From NCBI RefSeq assembly GCF_009762795.1, contig NZ_CP046400.1, positions 62,001-126,000 of the forward strand: a stretch of DNA of 64,000 nt, read 5' to 3'. This stretch comes from Pseudodesulfovibrio cashew (GTDB lineage Bacteria; Desulfobacterota; Desulfovibrionia; Desulfovibrionales; Desulfovibrionaceae). The position numbers and the translations under genes were made by a program. The notes below the pieces were generated by a model, which was given only the letters and a program-made list of their open reading frames with translations, did not search any database and had not been told where the DNA came from. This document shows positions 7,347 to 15,868 of the stretch, in pieces (within the stretch, counting starts at the first letter, position 1; every line of letters starts with the position of its first letter).

Positions 7347-9491
7347 TCACGAGGGGAGACGGAACGCCTTCTTTTCGAAGGAGGCGATCACGTCCTCCAT
7401 GCCGAGCCGCTTCATGGTCTTTCTGGTCGGGAGCCCCGTCTCTCCATCCCAGCCCATGAGTTTGTAGTACTCGTCCTTCACCGCTTCGAAGTTCTCGCGG
7501 ACGAGCGGCGGATGCGGGTGTTCCGCCGGTGGGTAAGGCGGCAGCAATCGCGTCTCCACGGCTGCGAAGAAGTGCGGAGGCAACTGGTCGTGTTCCTTGC
7601 GAAGGTTGACCTTTCTGCCGCCGCCCCATTCTATGGCGGTCAGCAGACGGTGCAGGACCCAGATCCTCGCGGCCTTGTCGTCGAGCGATTGCTGGGTCAT
7701 CTTTTCCCCGGTAACCAGCTCGAACAACTTGTATTCCACGGAGATGTCCCCGGCGTAGTCGCGGTCCTTGCGCCCGCTGGTCATGATCGGGAAGACCCAG
7801 TCGCAGACCGTGATGCTGTCCTTGACGCAAGCCCGATAATGAATGAACTGCCCCAGGTAGGCATTGGCCTTGGCCGACTTGTCCCCGTTCCAGGTCAGGG
7901 GCTCGTTGCGATCGCGGTGCAGGTCGCTCAGGCCGTTCTCCGCGATCTCGCGTCCCCAGTGGCGGGTTGCCACGGGCAGGGCCTGTTCAAAGGTCAAGCC
8001 GGTCCACTCCAGCAGGTTGGTCATGGAGTGACGGTTGGGGTCGCGGTTCTCCACCGCGAAGTTGACCGCCCAGTAGTAGCCGAAGGTTCTCGGGTCATAG
8101 TGGGCCGACATGCCCCAGCCGCCGTTGCCGCCGACGACGCCGCCCATGATGCCTTCCATGTTCTCGAAGTAGAGGACCCGCTTGGCGGCCTCCTTCATGT
8201 GCAGGGACTCGAACTTGGCGGCGATGATGTCCACGGCCCGGCGGAAGCCTTCCGCCAGTGCGTCGCCCAGGAAGTCCGTGCGGAAGGTGATCATGTTCAT
8301 CAGGGTCTCAAGGCCCACGGTGCTCAGGTCGCCCTTGGGCGGGTAGTGGCCCTTTTCCAAACCCTTCATATTGTCATTGCTGACCAGCTTGTGGGCGTTG
8401 AGGTGCCGGAGCAGGCTCTTGCCGTCGATCTCCTCGTCCTGCAGGTGCCAGACGAACTGGATCATGGGGAACATCTCGAAGGTGTCGATGCCCAGCTTGT
8501 TGGCCAGCTGGTTGGCCAGGAAGGTGGCCTTGTCGCGGTTGCCCATCCAGGAATAGAACCACTGGGTGCAGCTCACCGCACCGCCGCCCATGCCGTCCAC
8601 GTTCATGTACGAGTAACAGCCCTGGGGGCAGGAGTAACAGGACTGGGACTTGATATGGTACTTGTTCAGCCAGGGTGCGCAGCTCTCGGTCTGGTCGAAG
8701 CGCAAGGCCTGCTTGTTGATGTCCTTGGGGTCGATGTGCTTCTCGGTCCAGCTCAGCGGACCGGTGGAAAGCGGCGTGGAGCCCAACGGACCGGGCTGGA
8801 ACTCGCGCACGCTCTTCACGTACTTGACCAGGTTCTTCTTGTCCGCCACCTTCACGCCCTTGGTGCCGCGCACGGCGATGGCCTTGAGGTTCTTGGACCC
8901 CATGACCGCACCGAAACCGCCCTGACCCGCCGCGTTCCCGATGCGGTGGATGATGGGGGAAATGCGGACCAGGTTCTCGCCCGAGGGACCGATGACCGCG
9001 ATCTGGACCTTTTCGTCGCCGACCTTGGCCTTGATCATGTCCTGGGTTTCGAAGGTGTCCTTGCCCCACATGGGCTGGGCGTCCTCGATGGTGACCTCGT
9101 CGTTGTTCACATTGATGAACACGGGCTTCTTGGCCTTGCCGTGGACCACGATGGCGTCGTAGCCGGCGAACTTCAGCTCGGCGCCCCAGTAGCCGCCGAA
9201 GCCGCTCCGGGTCACTAGCGGACGCTTGGACCCGGGCGCGTAGACGTGGGGAGAGATGGAGATGACCTCGGAACGTCCCGTGGAAGGTGCCAGGGACCCG
9301 GTAAGCGGGCCCACGGCAAAGACGATCCGGTTCTCCGGACTGAAGGGATCGACGGCGGGGGCCTCATCGTAGATGACCTTGTAGCCGATGCCGATTCCTC
9401 CGGTGTACTTGATATACTTGGACGTATCTTCCGTCTTTATGGAGCCGTCGTCCAGGTTGACTCGCAGAATCTTTCCAGCCCATCCATACAT
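7347..9491 (-). CDS. aor: Aldehyde:ferredoxin oxidoreductase (tungsten/molybdenum enzyme)
   Basis: A cytoplasmic-looking 714-residue AOR-family enzyme: oxidises an aldehyde to the acid with electrons passed to an Fe-S partner, using a bis-pyranopterin cofactor that normally holds tungsten. The N-terminus MYGWAGKILRVNLDDG is typical. The [4Fe-4S] cluster ligands are visible as CxxCxxxC (CYSCPQGC) near the middle and a later Cys in SITVCDW. Length is longer than the ~610 residues of archaeal AOR. The ATG at 9491 has AAGGAG 8 bp upstream. It is 25 bp downstream of a four-cluster ferredoxin-type gene, its likely electron acceptor. No signal peptide is seen on this subunit. The substrate is unknown; the alcohol dehydrogenase nearby suggests short aldehydes. 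Confidence 0.92.
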   Translation of the reverse strand: MYGWAGKILRVNLDDGSIKTEDTSKYIKYTGGIGIGYKVIYDEAPAVDPFSPENRIVFAVGPLTGSLAPSTGRSEVISISPHVYAPGSKRPLVTRSGFGGYWGAELKFAGYDAIVVHGKAKKPVFINVNNDEVTIEDAQPMWGKDTFETQDMIKAKVGDEKVQIAVIGPSGENLVRISPIIHRIGNAAGQGGFGAVMGSKNLKAIAVRGTKGVKVADKKNLVKYVKSVREFQPGPLGSTPLSTGPLSWTEKHIDPKDINKQALRFDQTESCAPWLNKYHIKSQSCYSCPQGCYSYMNVDGMGGGAVSCTQWFYSWMGNRDKATFLANQLANKLGIDTFEMFPMIQFVWHLQDEEIDGKSLLRHLNAHKLVSNDNMKGLEKGHYPPKGDLSTVGLETLMNMITFRTDFLGDALAEGFRRAVDIIAAKFESLHMKEAAKRVLYFENMEGIMGGVVGGNGGWGMSAHYDPRTFGYYWAVNFAVENRDPNRHSMTNLLEWTGLTFEQALPVATRHWGREIAENGLSDLHRDRNEPLTWNGDKSAKANAYLGQFIHYRACVKDSITVCDWVFPIMTSGRKDRDYAGDISVEYKLFELVTGEKMTQQSLDDKAARIWVLHRLLTAIEWGGGRKVNLRKEHDQLPPHFFAAVETRLLPPYPPAEHPHPPLVRENFEAVKDEYYKLMGWDGETGLPTRKTMKRLGMEDVIASFEKKAFRLPS

Positions 9492-9516
9492 TGTGCTGTC
9501 TCCTTGCATATTGTGA

Positions 9517-10182
9517 TTAGCCCAGTTCGATGAACTTGAGGGCGTCGGCCGGGCAGTACTTGACGCACTGCGGATCGCCGCCGCAGAGGTCGCACTTGGA
9601 GAAGATTCCCCTCTCCTCGTTCTCGATGATCATGTCGTACGGGCACGCCGCGAAGCACTCGCCGCACCCTTCGCACTTGGCCGGGTCGATGATGCGGGCA
9701 CCGGTCTTGGGGTCCAGGATCAGCGCATCGTATTCGCAGGCCAGGTAGCAGTCGGCCATGTTGCACTGGCGGCAGACGTCGGGCATGACCGCCAGCTTCG
9801 CCAGGGTGTGCTGTGGATCATAGATGGTGTGAATCCGGGCCAGGGAAGGCTGACAGGCATCGTCATGCCCCAGGGAGCAGACTATCTCGCAGGTCCGGCA
9901 GCCAACGCAGGTGGTCGGGTCCGACACGAGCCAGGCGCGGGTGCCCGGAAGCTGGTCCGGCGTAATGCCCCTGTTGTAGTGCTCGGGCTTGAAGTTCTTG
10001 GGCGCGGCGATGGCCGCGGTGGCGAGGGTTCCGGCCACGACCTGGACGCCGAGGAACCCCAGCATCTTGCGTCGTGAAATCCCCGTCTTCTCGGGCAGGG
10101 ACGTCTCTTCCATCGCCAGTTCTTGCCTGGCAGCCTCCTCCGTGACCGGAGCCGGGCTTTTCAGTTGGTTGGTAGTGCTCAC
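9517..10182 (-). CDS. Four-cluster ferredoxin-type subunit with a Tat-like leader
   Basis: An electron-transfer protein of 221 residues. The N-terminus holds SRRKMLGFLG followed by a hydrophobic stretch ending in AAIAAP, which looks like a twin-arginine signal although it starts about 34 residues in. Four Cys groups follow, each able to bind one [4Fe-4S] cluster: CVGCRTCEIVC, CRQCNMADCYLAC, CEGCGECFAAC and CDLCGGDPQCVKYC. The GTG at 10182 is taken as the start because AGGAGG lies 5 bp upstream; longer in-frame versions would overlap the promoter. It forms an operon with the downstream AOR gene. How a possibly exported ferredoxin serves an AOR without a leader is unclear: either the complex is co-exported or the leader is an uncleaved anchor. 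Confidence 0.88.
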   Translation of the reverse strand: MSTTNQLKSPAPVTEEAARQELAMEETSLPEKTGISRRKMLGFLGVQVVAGTLATAAIAAPKNFKPEHYNRGITPDQLPGTRAWLVSDPTTCVGCRTCEIVCSLGHDDACQPSLARIHTIYDPQHTLAKLAVMPDVCRQCNMADCYLACEYDALILDPKTGARIIDPAKCEGCGECFAACPYDMIIENEERGIFSKCDLCGGDPQCVKYCPADALKFIELG

Positions 10183-10228
10183 AAAGGCCTCCTGTTGAGT
10201 TACGCATTGAATCGCATGCCCTCTTTTG

Positions 10229-10244
10229 AGCAAATCCAGGACCA
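10229..10244 (-). promoter_or_regulatory. Sigma-54 (-24/-12) promoter for the ferredoxin/AOR operon
   Basis: On the minus strand this reads TGGTCCTGGATTTGCT: TGG at -24 and TTGCT at -12 with correct spacing; the CAC part is degenerate. The predicted start leaves a leader of about 37 nt ahead of the GTG at 10182. The response regulator at 1859-3202 is the nearest candidate activator. Confidence 0.55.
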
Positions 10245-10398
10245 GCACGGCGGAGGCCTCCGGGGCCGGATTAAAATTGCACGATTTGGGCATAATACTA
10301 GATTCGAAAATCCGGCATGTTGTGAAAATTTACAAAAATTTTAATGGGTAGGAAAAACGGTGCCACAGGCCTCGGCGAGCGTTCTCCGAATCGTGTCA

Positions 10399-10442
10399 GA
10401 GTGACCCGAACGGGGGGAACGGACCGGGTCGGAGTGACTCGA
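10399..10442. promoter_or_regulatory. Direct repeats upstream of the LytTR regulator gene
   Basis: GAGTGACCCGA at 10399-10409 and GAGTGACTCGA at 10432-10442, start to start 33 bp, roughly three helical turns. LytTR regulators bind direct repeats, so these are possible autoregulatory sites; the motif itself does not match a LytTR consensus that I can name. Confidence 0.3.
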
Positions 10443-10585
10443 TATTTCGGAGCCTCATGGGAAGACGGTAGCGAAAACGAATTCGAAAAGACGGCTCCCG
10501 GGATCTTCCGGGTCGGAATTGACACGGGGGTGACGCCGGGAGTAAGGCTGGCTTAACTGGACTAAAATCCAAGACAAACCGCAGC

Positions 10586-11362
10586 ATGATGAAAATACGC
10601 ACGCTCATAGTCGACGACGAGGCCCCGGCCCGCAACGAACTCGCCTACCTGCTGACAAGCTTCCCGGACATAGAGTGCCGTGAAGCCGGAACCGCACGGC
10701 AGGCCCTGGAGCTGATCCGAAACGACTCGCCCGATCTGGTCTTCCTCGACATCCAGATGCCGGGAAGGGACGGTTTCGACGTGCTCCGGGAGGCGCGTTG
10801 CCTGCCTGATCCGCCCCTCTTCGTCTTCGTCACCGCCTATGACCAGTATGCCATCCGCGCCTTTGAGAAGAACGCCGTGGACTACCTGCTCAAGCCCCTG
10901 ACCTCGGAGCGGCTCAAGGTCAGCGTGGAGCGGGTCCGAGACCTGCTAGGCGGCAGGGAGCCCGGGGCCGACCCGCAGCCGGAGTTGAACACTCTCCTGG
11001 CCGCCAGGCCCGAGAGCGCTCCCCTGCCCCGCCTGACCGTGGAGCGCAACGGGCGGCTCCAGCTCATCGATTACGAAGACATCGTCTATTTCGAGCTGGT
11101 GGAGCGCAAGATCGTGGTCAACACCTTTGACGGGAGCTTTCCCTGCCATGGTCTGGCCACCCTGGACGATCTGGAGGCCCGCGTGGGGGGCGCGCCATTC
11201 CTGCGTATCAACCGCAGCGCCGTGGTCAACCTCAACCGGGTCAAGGAGTTCTCTCCCTGGACCGGCGGCAAGTACAACCTGATCCTGGATGACGACGGGT
11301 CCACGGAACTGACCCTCAGCCGGGGCCGGGTCAAGGACTTCAAGCAGCGTCTCGGGCTCTAG
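10586..11362 (+). CDS. LytTR-family response regulator
   Basis: A 258-residue regulator of the LytR/AlgR/BtsR type. The receiver (about 3-120) has the acidic pair DDE at the start and the phosphoacceptor Asp in LVFLDIQMPG. The C-terminal ~100 residues are a LytTR DNA-binding domain (RLTVERNGRLQLIDYEDI onward, with FLRINRSAVVNL near the end). Two adjacent ATG codons are possible starts. It is 19 bp upstream of a LytS-type kinase and 1.9 kb upstream of cstA. In enterobacteria BtsSR and YpdAB, which have this architecture, sense pyruvate and control transporter genes including a CstA homologue, so control of cstA is a reasonable inference. Confidence 0.93.
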   Translation: MMKIRTLIVDDEAPARNELAYLLTSFPDIECREAGTARQALELIRNDSPDLVFLDIQMPGRDGFDVLREARCLPDPPLFVFVTAYDQYAIRAFEKNAVDYLLKPLTSERLKVSVERVRDLLGGREPGADPQPELNTLLAARPESAPLPRLTVERNGRLQLIDYEDIVYFELVERKIVVNTFDGSFPCHGLATLDDLEARVGGAPFLRINRSAVVNLNRVKEFSPWTGGKYNLILDDDGSTELTLSRGRVKDFKQRLGL

Positions 11363-11381
11363 GAAACACGGCGGGGACCCC

Positions 11382-13097
11382 ATGTTCGAATACATCCTCA
11401 CGCTGCTGATGACCCTGGTGGGCCGTTTCGGGGCCATGCTCGCCATCGGCCTCTTCGTGCTCACCCTGGCCCCCATCGGCAAGCTCGGGGTCAACCGGCG
11501 GCCCGAGCGGCAATACCGCTGGCTGCTCGGCCTGCTCTTCGGCTTCCTGGGCATCATGGGCACCTACGGCGGCGACATCGTCTTCGACTCGTACGCCAAC
11601 CTGCGCGGGGTCTACGTCATCACCGGCGGCCTGCTCGGCGGCCCGCTGGTGGGCTTCCTCGCCGGGCTCATCGCCGGGGGCCACCGCTTCCTCATCGACA
11701 TCGGCGGGTTCAGCACCATCCCGTGCAGCCTGGCCACCTTCCTGGAGGGCATCGCGGCGGGCTACGTCTCCCTGCACCTCAAGGAAAACAACCTCAACTG
11801 GAAGGCCGCCTTCGTGGTGGCGCTGGTGGGCGAGTCCATCCACCAGATGATGGTCCTGACCATGGCCAAGCCCTTCGAGCAGGCCGTGGAGCTGGTCAAG
11901 GTCATTGCACTGCCCATGATCGCGGTAAACACCTTCGGCGCGGTGCTCTTCATCCAGACCCTGTACCTGCTCTTCGAGTACCGCTCCCGGCGCGACTCCA
12001 GCCGCATCAGCCAGGTCATGGACATCGCCAGCCAGACCGTGTCCCACCTGCGCTTCGGCCTGAACGAACAGTCCGCCCTGGAGACGGCGCGAATCATCTG
12101 GGACCGCGTGCCCGTGGCCGCCGTGGACATTGCCGGGCAGGACCGCGTCCTGGCGCACCTCGGCGCGGGTGACGACCACCATGTCCAGGGCCAGCCCCTG
12201 CGCACCAAGGCGACCCTGAAGGTAATGCAGACCGGCGAACCCGTGTTCCTGCGCTCGCCCAAAGCCATCGGCTGCGATCACCCGGACTGCCCGCTCCAGT
12301 CGGCGGTCATCGTGCCCCTGCGCAAGGGGGAGCAGATCGTGGGCTGCCTCAAGCTCTACGGCACCGAGGACATCAAGCTGCACAAGGTCCACTTCGAGCT
12401 GGCCAAGGGGCTGGGGGCGCTCTTCTCCACCCAGCTGGAGCTCCAGGACATCCAGACCAAGAACCAGCTTCTTGCCAGTGCGGAGATCCGCCGTCTCCAG
12501 ACCCAGATCAACCCGCACTTCCTGTTCAACTCCCTGAACACCATAGGCTCCTTCACCAGGACCAACCCGGACAAGGCGCGCGCCCTGCTGGCCGAGCTGG
12601 CCATGTACATGCGCCGCAACCTGGACGCCGAGGACGGCTTCACCCGCATAGGGTCCGAGCTGGACCAGATCCGCTCCTACCTCAAGATCGAGCAGGCCCG
12701 GTTCGGAGACCGCGTGCGCAGCGAGTGGAGCCTGGACGAGGGCGTGGAGGACATCGAGATCCCGTCCCTGATCATCCAGCCCCTGGTGGAGAACGGAGTC
12801 AAGCACGGCATCCTCGGGCGTGACGAGGGCGGCACCATCGCCATCCGCATCGCCAGGGACAACGGCTTGCTCATGGTGGAGATAGCCGACGACGGCGTGG
12901 GCATGAGCCCTGACACCCTGCGCCAGGTGCTCCTGAGCGAGGGGGAATTCGCCGACGAGGACCACATCGGCGTACGCAACTGCAACCAGCGGCTGCAGCA
13001 GATTTACGGCCCGGCCCATACCCTCTCCATCGCCAGCCAGCCGGACCGGGGCACACGCGTCTCGTTCACCATTCCGTACGCCTCGGCGGCCGCGTAA
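11382..13097 (+). CDS. LytS/BtsS-type sensor histidine kinase
   Basis: A 571-residue membrane kinase. The N-terminal ~190 residues hold about five to six hydrophobic helices of the 5TM-LYT sensor type (LLGFLGIMGTYGGDIVFD, GGLLGGPLVGFLAGLIAGG). A GAF-like region (about 215-355) contains Cys residues in GCDHPDC. The phosphoacceptor His lies in QTQINPHFLFNSLNTIGSF, and the ATPase domain has the N box PLVENGVKHG and DDGVGM. Regulator gene before kinase gene, 19 bp apart, is the reverse of the usual btsSR order. Relatives bind pyruvate, which fits the downstream carbon-starvation transporter. Confidence 0.93.
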   Translation: MFEYILTLLMTLVGRFGAMLAIGLFVLTLAPIGKLGVNRRPERQYRWLLGLLFGFLGIMGTYGGDIVFDSYANLRGVYVITGGLLGGPLVGFLAGLIAGGHRFLIDIGGFSTIPCSLATFLEGIAAGYVSLHLKENNLNWKAAFVVALVGESIHQMMVLTMAKPFEQAVELVKVIALPMIAVNTFGAVLFIQTLYLLFEYRSRRDSSRISQVMDIASQTVSHLRFGLNEQSALETARIIWDRVPVAAVDIAGQDRVLAHLGAGDDHHVQGQPLRTKATLKVMQTGEPVFLRSPKAIGCDHPDCPLQSAVIVPLRKGEQIVGCLKLYGTEDIKLHKVHFELAKGLGALFSTQLELQDIQTKNQLLASAEIRRLQTQINPHFLFNSLNTIGSFTRTNPDKARALLAELAMYMRRNLDAEDGFTRIGSELDQIRSYLKIEQARFGDRVRSEWSLDEGVEDIEIPSLIIQPLVENGVKHGILGRDEGGTIAIRIARDNGLLMVEIADDGVGMSPDTLRQVLLSEGEFADEDHIGVRNCNQRLQQIYGPAHTLSIASQPDRGTRVSFTIPYASAAA

Positions 13098-13228
13098 CCG
13101 CCAACGCTTCAGACGCGGTTTTCCGCAGTTCAATCCCCAAAATCGCAATTCCTGTCCTGCGCCGAGATTTTTTCCGGCTCTGGAGCTATTCCTTTCGATG
13201 TTGTGAGAGGAGGCGTCTCAGGACGCGT

Positions 13229-13258
13229 GCGCCCCCTTCCTTGGGGGGGAGGGGGCGC
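13229..13258 (+). terminator. GC-rich hairpin in the cstA leader
   Basis: GCGCCCCCTTCC pairs with GGGAGGGGGCGC (12 bp, one G-U), followed 8 nt later by CTTTTT and then the cstA ribosome binding site. It may terminate the LytTR/LytS transcript or act as an attenuator for cstA. Confidence 0.5.
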
Positions 13259-13288
13259 CATACCGCTTTTTAGACGAAGGAGTTACGT

Positions 13289-15025
13289 ATGGATGCCATG
13301 CTCATGATGCTGGCGGCCTTTGCCGGGTACATCGTCATGTACCAGCTCTACGGCCGCTACATCGGAAGGAAAATCTTCGCCCTGTCGGGCCAGGCCCCCG
13401 TGCCTGCCAAGGAAATGGAAGACGGGGTCGACTACGTGCCGACCAAAAAGGAAATCATCTTCGGCCACCACTTCACCTCAATCGCGGGAACCGGCCCCAT
13501 CGTGGGACCGGCCATCGCCGTCATCTGGGGCTGGGTCCCGGCCATGATCTGGATCTTCGTGGGCTCGATCATGATGGGCGCCGTGCACGACTTCGGCGCG
13601 CTGATCCTGTCCATGCGCAACCAGGGCAAATCCGTCTCGGAGATCACCTCCAAGTATATCAACCCGCGCACCAAGCTGTTCTTCTTCGTGGTGGTCTTCC
13701 TCGACCTGCTGATCATCACCGCCATCTTCGGCCTGGTCATCGCGGTCATCTTCAACATGTATCCGGCCTCGGTGCTCCCGGTCTGGCTTGAAGTGCCCAT
13801 CGCCATGTGGCTCGGCTTCATGATCTACCGCCGCGGGGCCAACGCCCTGACCTGGTCCATCGTCGCCCTGGTGCTCATGTACGCCACCGTGGTCCTCGGC
13901 ACCTACCTGCCCATCAAACTGTCGGCCATCGGCGGCCTGCCGCCCACCGGCATCTGGACTGTGGCCCTGCTGGTCTACGCCTTCATCGCGTCCACCCTGC
14001 CCGTGACCACGCTGCTCCAGCCGCGCGACTTCATCAACTCCCACCAGCTCCTGGTGGCCCTGGCCCTGATGGTCATCGGCGTGTTCGCCGCCACCTTCTC
14101 AGGCTCCCAGCTGCACATCGTGGCCCCGGCAGTGCAGGCCGCTCCCGAAGGCGCGCCGCCCATGCTGCCCTTCCTGTTCATCACCATTGCCTGCGGCGCC
14201 ATCTCCGGCTTCCACTCCCTGGTCTCGTCCGGAACCACGGCCAAGCAGGTCGAGAGCGAAAACGACTCCCTGTTCGTGGGCTACGGCAGCATGCTGACCG
14301 AAGCCGTGCTCTCCACCCTGGTCATCGTGGCCGTGGCTGCGGGCATCGGCCTGGGCTATCACACCGGCGAAGGCGCTACCCTGACCGGCATCGACGCATG
14401 GTCCACCCACTACTCCTCCTGGGCCGCGGCCAAGGGGCTGGGTTCCAAGATCGCCGCATTTGTCTACGGCGCCGCCAACATGATCGAGGCCGCCGGCATC
14501 CCGCACGCCGTGGCCCTGGCCATCATGGGTGTGTTCGTGGCCTCCTTCGCGGGGACGACCATGGACACTGCCACACGTATCGAGCGCTACGCTCTGACCG
14601 AGCTGTTCAGCAACAGCCCGATCCGCATCTTCGAGAACAAGTACGTGTCCACCGCCGTGGCCGTGTTCCTGGCCGGTTGCCTGGCCTTCTCGTCCGGCGG
14701 CGACGGCAAGGGAGCCCTGTCCCTGTGGCCGCTGTTCGGCTGTATCAACCAGATCCTGGCGGCCCTGGTGCTGACCACCGTGACCGTCTACCTCAAGCAG
14801 CGCGGCGGCCTGAGCTGGATCATCTCCGGCATCCCGGCGATCTTCCTCGGGGCCATGACCGTGTGGGCCATCCTGATCAACCAGGGCATGTACATGGAGA
14901 AAGGCAACATGTTACTGTCCTCCCTGAACCTCCTGGTGCTCTGCGTCTCCCTGTGGGTCGCGGCGGAGGCCATCATCAAGTTCCTCAAGACCGAAGCCGG
15001 AACTCCGGCAACGGAAGCAAGCTAA
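13289..15025 (+). CDS. cstA: Carbon starvation protein A (pyruvate/peptide transporter)
   Basis: An inner-membrane transporter of 578 residues with about 15 hydrophobic segments. The family core GHHFTSIAGTGPIVGP and GAVHDFGALILSMR is present, as is the SGFHSLVSSGTTAKQ region. E. coli CstA is about 700 residues; this is the short form common in deltaproteobacteria, lacking the C-terminal extension. CstA-family proteins import pyruvate or small peptides. The start has AAGGAG 6 bp upstream. It follows the LytTR/LytS genes by 191 bp and is followed by a membrane protein, a small protein and an ArsA-like ATPase on the same strand. Confidence 0.95.
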   Translation: MDAMLMMLAAFAGYIVMYQLYGRYIGRKIFALSGQAPVPAKEMEDGVDYVPTKKEIIFGHHFTSIAGTGPIVGPAIAVIWGWVPAMIWIFVGSIMMGAVHDFGALILSMRNQGKSVSEITSKYINPRTKLFFFVVVFLDLLIITAIFGLVIAVIFNMYPASVLPVWLEVPIAMWLGFMIYRRGANALTWSIVALVLMYATVVLGTYLPIKLSAIGGLPPTGIWTVALLVYAFIASTLPVTTLLQPRDFINSHQLLVALALMVIGVFAATFSGSQLHIVAPAVQAAPEGAPPMLPFLFITIACGAISGFHSLVSSGTTAKQVESENDSLFVGYGSMLTEAVLSTLVIVAVAAGIGLGYHTGEGATLTGIDAWSTHYSSWAAAKGLGSKIAAFVYGAANMIEAAGIPHAVALAIMGVFVASFAGTTMDTATRIERYALTELFSNSPIRIFENKYVSTAVAVFLAGCLAFSSGGDGKGALSLWPLFGCINQILAALVLTTVTVYLKQRGGLSWIISGIPAIFLGAMTVWAILINQGMYMEKGNMLLSSLNLLVLCVSLWVAAEAIIKFLKTEAGTPATEAS

Positions 15026-15038
15026 CCCAAACCCTATC

Positions 15039-15067
15039 CCCCCGGCCGGACAGGCTCCGGCCGGGGG
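15039..15067 (+). repeat. Intercistronic hairpin after cstA
   Basis: CCCCCGGCCGGA and TCCGGCCGGGGG form a perfect 12-bp stem around CAGGC, 14 bp past the cstA stop and 17 bp before the next start. There is no T tract, so it is more likely an mRNA-stability or partial-termination element that lowers expression of the downstream genes relative to cstA. Confidence 0.55.
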
Positions 15068-15083
15068 ACAACAAGGAAATCAA

Positions 15084-15560
15084 ATGGCAGACGCACAGGC
15101 CATCGACGCCGTCCGGAAAACACTCTTCCGCCGCTACCTGCTCATGCTCACTCCAGCGGCCATCCTGTTTGCCGCGTGGGCGGCCTGCCGCCAGGCCGGG
15201 CTTGTCCCCGCATCGGACAAGGCGCTCACCGACCTCGTCGGTCCCGCCGCATTCATTGCGGCCATCGTCCTGGCCGTGGCCGCGCCCCTGCTCTACCGCA
15301 TCCGCTTCGTCAAGCGGGTGGAGGGGAGCCCGCACGTGGAGGCGGAGACGTTCACCGCCTTCCAGCTCTCCCTCACGTCCCTGGCCCTGCTCGCCCCCTA
15401 TGCGGCGGCTGCCGGGTACATGGCGGGCGTATCCACTTTCCATTTTTCCGGCGCGTTCCTGGCCGCATTGTACGGCGCCTATTACTATTTCCCGTCCCAG
15501 AAGCGGGTGGCCCAGGAAATGCGCCTCTTCCGCGTGCCCACGGCAGGCGGGAAGGGTTGA
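15084..15560 (+). CDS. Small four-helix membrane protein of unknown function
   Basis: A 158-residue protein with about four hydrophobic helices (around 20-38, 48-68, 90-112 and 118-135) and charged ends; no signal peptide and no conserved catalytic motif that I recognise. The start has AAGGAAA 5 bp upstream. It lies between cstA and a small soluble protein that precedes an ArsA-like ATPase, with a 3-bp gap to the next gene, so it is probably translated from the cstA transcript. The context suggests an accessory membrane subunit for CstA, but this is inference only. Confidence 0.75.
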   Translation: MADAQAIDAVRKTLFRRYLLMLTPAAILFAAWAACRQAGLVPASDKALTDLVGPAAFIAAIVLAVAAPLLYRIRFVKRVEGSPHVEAETFTAFQLSLTSLALLAPYAAAAGYMAGVSTFHFSGAFLAALYGAYYYFPSQKRVAQEMRLFRVPTAGGKG

Positions 15561-15563
15561 TAC

Positions 15564-15854
15564 ATGAAGAACGGATGCAAGCGAATCGTCCGGGCGGTCA
15601 AGAACGGCTGGCGTTTCATGGACGAACTCCACCGGTCCAAGGCCACGGAGAGGCTGGAGTGGGAAACCCGGGAACTGGAGAACATCTTCGCCCTGCTCAC
15701 CCTGGGCGCGTTCGTGGGCATGCAGGCCCCGCCCATGCATATTTCCCTGGAGCTGCTCCCGGACATGGAGCAGGAGCTGGTCTACATGACCAACCGCGTC
15801 TGCGTGTCCAGGGATCCCCTGGCCGACCTCTTCTCCATGTTCGACGCCCTGTAG
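15564..15854 (+). CDS. 96-residue protein in the cstA operon
   Basis: A small soluble protein, basic at the N-terminus (KNGCKRIVRAVKNGWRF) and acidic and hydrophobic later (LSL-type segment ISLELLPDMEQELVYM). AAGGG lies 7 bp before the ATG and the gene starts 3 bp after the preceding stop. From memory it resembles a small family sometimes annotated as cory-CC-star that occurs next to cstA or ArsA-like ATPases, but the C-terminal Cys pair of that family is missing here, so the assignment is weak. It probably works with the ATPase that starts 14 bp downstream. Confidence 0.7.
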   Translation: MKNGCKRIVRAVKNGWRFMDELHRSKATERLEWETRELENIFALLTLGAFVGMQAPPMHISLELLPDMEQELVYMTNRVCVSRDPLADLFSMFDAL

Positions 15855-15868
15855 GCACAAGGATGACC

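Larger units (their letters stand above)
10183..10585. other. Divergent control region between ferredoxin/AOR and LytTR operons
   Basis: About 400 bp without a gene. It contains the minus-strand sigma-54 box at 10229-10244, an AT-rich inverted repeat AAAATTT-ACA-AAAATTTT at 10325-10342, two direct repeats GAGTGACYCGA at 10399-10409 and 10432-10442 (33 bp apart), and a third related block with CGGGTCGGA at 10509 that runs into TTGACA at 10519, a possible -35 for the LytTR gene. Confidence 0.5.

Noticed and set aside
13115..13130. CGGTT and CAGTT repeats as LytTR site upstream of cstA
   Set aside because: Spacing is about 10 bp instead of the ~21-bp period of known LytTR sites, and the motif is too short.
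7316..13223. GAGGAGGYGTCTCAGGA occurs at 7316-7332 and 13207-13223 (16 of 17 bases equal)
   Set aside because: In a 64-kb window a 16/17 match between two places is expected by chance at about this rate, and the two sites have different contexts.
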